NCBI GenBank assembly: GCA_949293315.1
Contig: CASFCH010000009.1
Span: 62,001 to 126,000 of the forward strand
Reading direction: 5' to 3'
Source: an uncultured Oscillospiraceae bacterium
Lineage (GTDB): Bacteria > Bacillota > Clostridia > Oscillospirales > Acutalibacteraceae
DNA length: 64,000 nucleotides
This document shows, in pieces, positions 63,073-64,000 of the stretch; the stretch's first letter is position 1, and each line of letters opens with the position of its first letter. The notes beneath the pieces were generated by a model. The model saw nothing but the letters and a program-made list of their open reading frames with translations, did no database searches and had not been told where the DNA came from. The position numbers were made by a program, and so were the translations under genes.

Positions 63073-63735
63073 CTAAAAATCGGATATGGATTTCAGGCGG
63101 TTTTCACGCTCTGCGATCCATTCAAAAAAGCGTTCCTTTCCCATAACGGAGATGCAGGTACAATCCTGTTCGCCCAGCTCCGTCGTATTGTAGGCATCGC
63201 ATAAAAGGCCGCTGTCATCTTCCATGACGAAAGCGGCAATCACATCCAGCAGCTGCTTCAATTCCAGATTGTCGTAATCCCTTACCCGTGACAAGGGAAG
63301 CTCTTTGCTGTAAATATGGGAAAAGCAAATCACACAATGCTGAAACTTCGGCAGTTCATGGCTGTCCGCGTATTGGCTCAGGGTGAAGTACAGCGGATCC
63401 GTCAGAAACTCTGAATTTTTCCGTCCCTTCCTCTTGGAGATCAGGCGGGGAAGAAAGATATTCAGTACACCGTCTTTTTCAGAAATCCGAATGCCCTGTA
63501 CGACACCGGCAGAAGTAAGATACTCGGACTTTTTCATGTTCGTGCTGCCATACAGCAGATGCCGCATCTTACAGGCAATCAATTCGCTGTGAAGCGCGGC
63601 GTCGGTTGAAAGCATCCCGTAATTGTCCGGGTATCGCTCTATATCCGTATTGTTCATCGCGCACAGCGTATTGGACAGCTTGGAGATATCCGCAAGCAGA
63701 CTGTTTATGTATTTTGAAATATGTGCTCGGTTCAA
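63073..63735 (-). CDS. Conserved element protein, unknown (possibly DUF6100-like, 220 residues)
   Basis: The protein starts at TTG (63733-63735), overlapping the upstream stop, with CAGGAGG in front. It includes YINSLLADISKLSNTLCAMN, KMRHLLYGSTNMKKSEYL and LPRLISKRKGRKNSEFLTDP, then QHCVICFSHIYSKELPLS. The last part resembles proteins seen next to replication-relaxation genes in Clostridial elements, but I am not certain of the family. It is soluble and slightly basic. Confidence 0.65.
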   Translation of the reverse strand: MNRAHISKYINSLLADISKLSNTLCAMNNTDIERYPDNYGMLSTDAALHSELIACKMRHLLYGSTNMKKSEYLTSAGVVQGIRISEKDGVLNIFLPRLISKRKGRKNSEFLTDPLYFTLSQYADSHELPKFQHCVICFSHIYSKELPLSRVRDYDNLELKQLLDVIAAFVMEDDSGLLCDAYNTTELGEQDCTCISVMGKERFFEWIAERENRLKSISDF

Positions 63736-64000
63736 TAAGGTTCCTCCTGTTTCTGCTTAAAATACTGAATTTCGCCCGTGTCTGTTACCGTGCAGAAAGC
63801 GGCGGGATCGGAGACACGGAGCCGGGCAATCTGCTCTGCGTCCTCGACAATAAAAATCCGTCTGCCGTCCTCTTCGCCGGACTGGGAGAGCGCGTGTTCA
63901 ATCAGCGCCTCCTTATCCGGCGGGACACAGATGATTTCATAGGTTTCGCCGTCTGCAAAAAAGATGATTTTTGTCGGGAAGTCATCGGGGGAATGGTATT
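63732..64000 (-). CDS. Element protein, C-terminal part only (possibly DUF5697-like)
   Basis: About 88 C-terminal residues are visible, including FFADGETYEIICVPPDKEAL, GRRIFIVEDAEQIARLRVSD and TVTDTGEIQYFKQKQEEP. The stop (63732-63734) overlaps the TTG start of the next gene, so the two are translationally coupled. The family resemblance is tentative. The N-terminal part lies outside the window. Confidence 0.6.
   Translation of the reverse strand, partial: YHSPDDFPTKIIFFADGETYEIICVPPDKEALIEHALSQSGEEDGRRIFIVEDAEQIARLRVSDPAAFCTVTDTGEIQYFKQKQEEPY

Overview
The window looks like a chromosomal segment of a GC-rich, low-redundancy Firmicute of class Clostridia (probably an Oscillospiraceae/Ruminococcaceae-type gut anaerobe). 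This is inferred from strong AGGAGG-type ribosome sites, frequent TTG/GTG starts, sigma-A promoters, LL-diaminopimelate aminotransferase lysine synthesis and an EFR1-type ferredoxin-flavodoxin protein. No species can be named from the sequence alone. No rRNA, tRNA or CRISPR array was recognised.

Core chromosome (about 1-17,650). On the minus strand lie dapF, dapL, purC and purF (purF runs off the left end), with one good promoter upstream of dapF. A GH13 alpha-glucosidase-type enzyme and carAB follow on the plus strand. Next are an EFR1-type protein, an aldo/keto reductase with a divergent LysR regulator, an internally deleted acetyltransferase remnant, a MATE exporter behind a long terminator-like leader hairpin, and purA-guaA. 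Together these cover purine, pyrimidine/arginine precursor and lysine/cell-wall biosynthesis.

Integrative element (about 17,650 to beyond 64,000). A tyrosine recombinase and an excisionase-like protein sit directly against the 3' end of guaA, a known integration site, and nearly everything after that is element DNA. The backbone includes a YqaJ exonuclease, a truncated RecD-like helicase, SSB, a DUF932 protein, two sigma-like factors, DUF3268 and other conserved small proteins, an RloA/RloB defence-type pair, a thioester/CnaB surface adhesin, a lipoprotein, an S1-domain protein, a VirD4-type coupling protein and a replication-relaxation-like protein. The backbone from 41.9 kb onward is all on the minus strand. 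The right end of the element is outside the window. The relaxase and the mating-pore genes are not seen and should lie beyond 64,000.

Cargo (about 21,240-41,580). The helicase reading frame breaks at about codon 62. In its place is an AraC regulator, a lipoprotein and a tightly coupled nine-gene operon: GPH-type transporter, GH2, GH43 with discoidin-like domain, GH78, GH1, GH43 with CBM-like tail, permuted GH3, GH39, a fucose/arabinose-isomerase-like protein and a xylulokinase-like kinase. None of the seven hydrolases has a signal peptide. The system therefore looks built to import an intact small plant heteroglycoside and strip it inside the cell, feeding pentose to the isomerase and kinase.

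Notable regulatory structure: two related promoter-leader modules in opposite orientation (19,450 and 48,903) drive the two early element operons. A second shared box (19,139 and 53,591) lies upstream of the excisionase and of another backbone operon, and may be a promoter for the element's own sigma-like factors.
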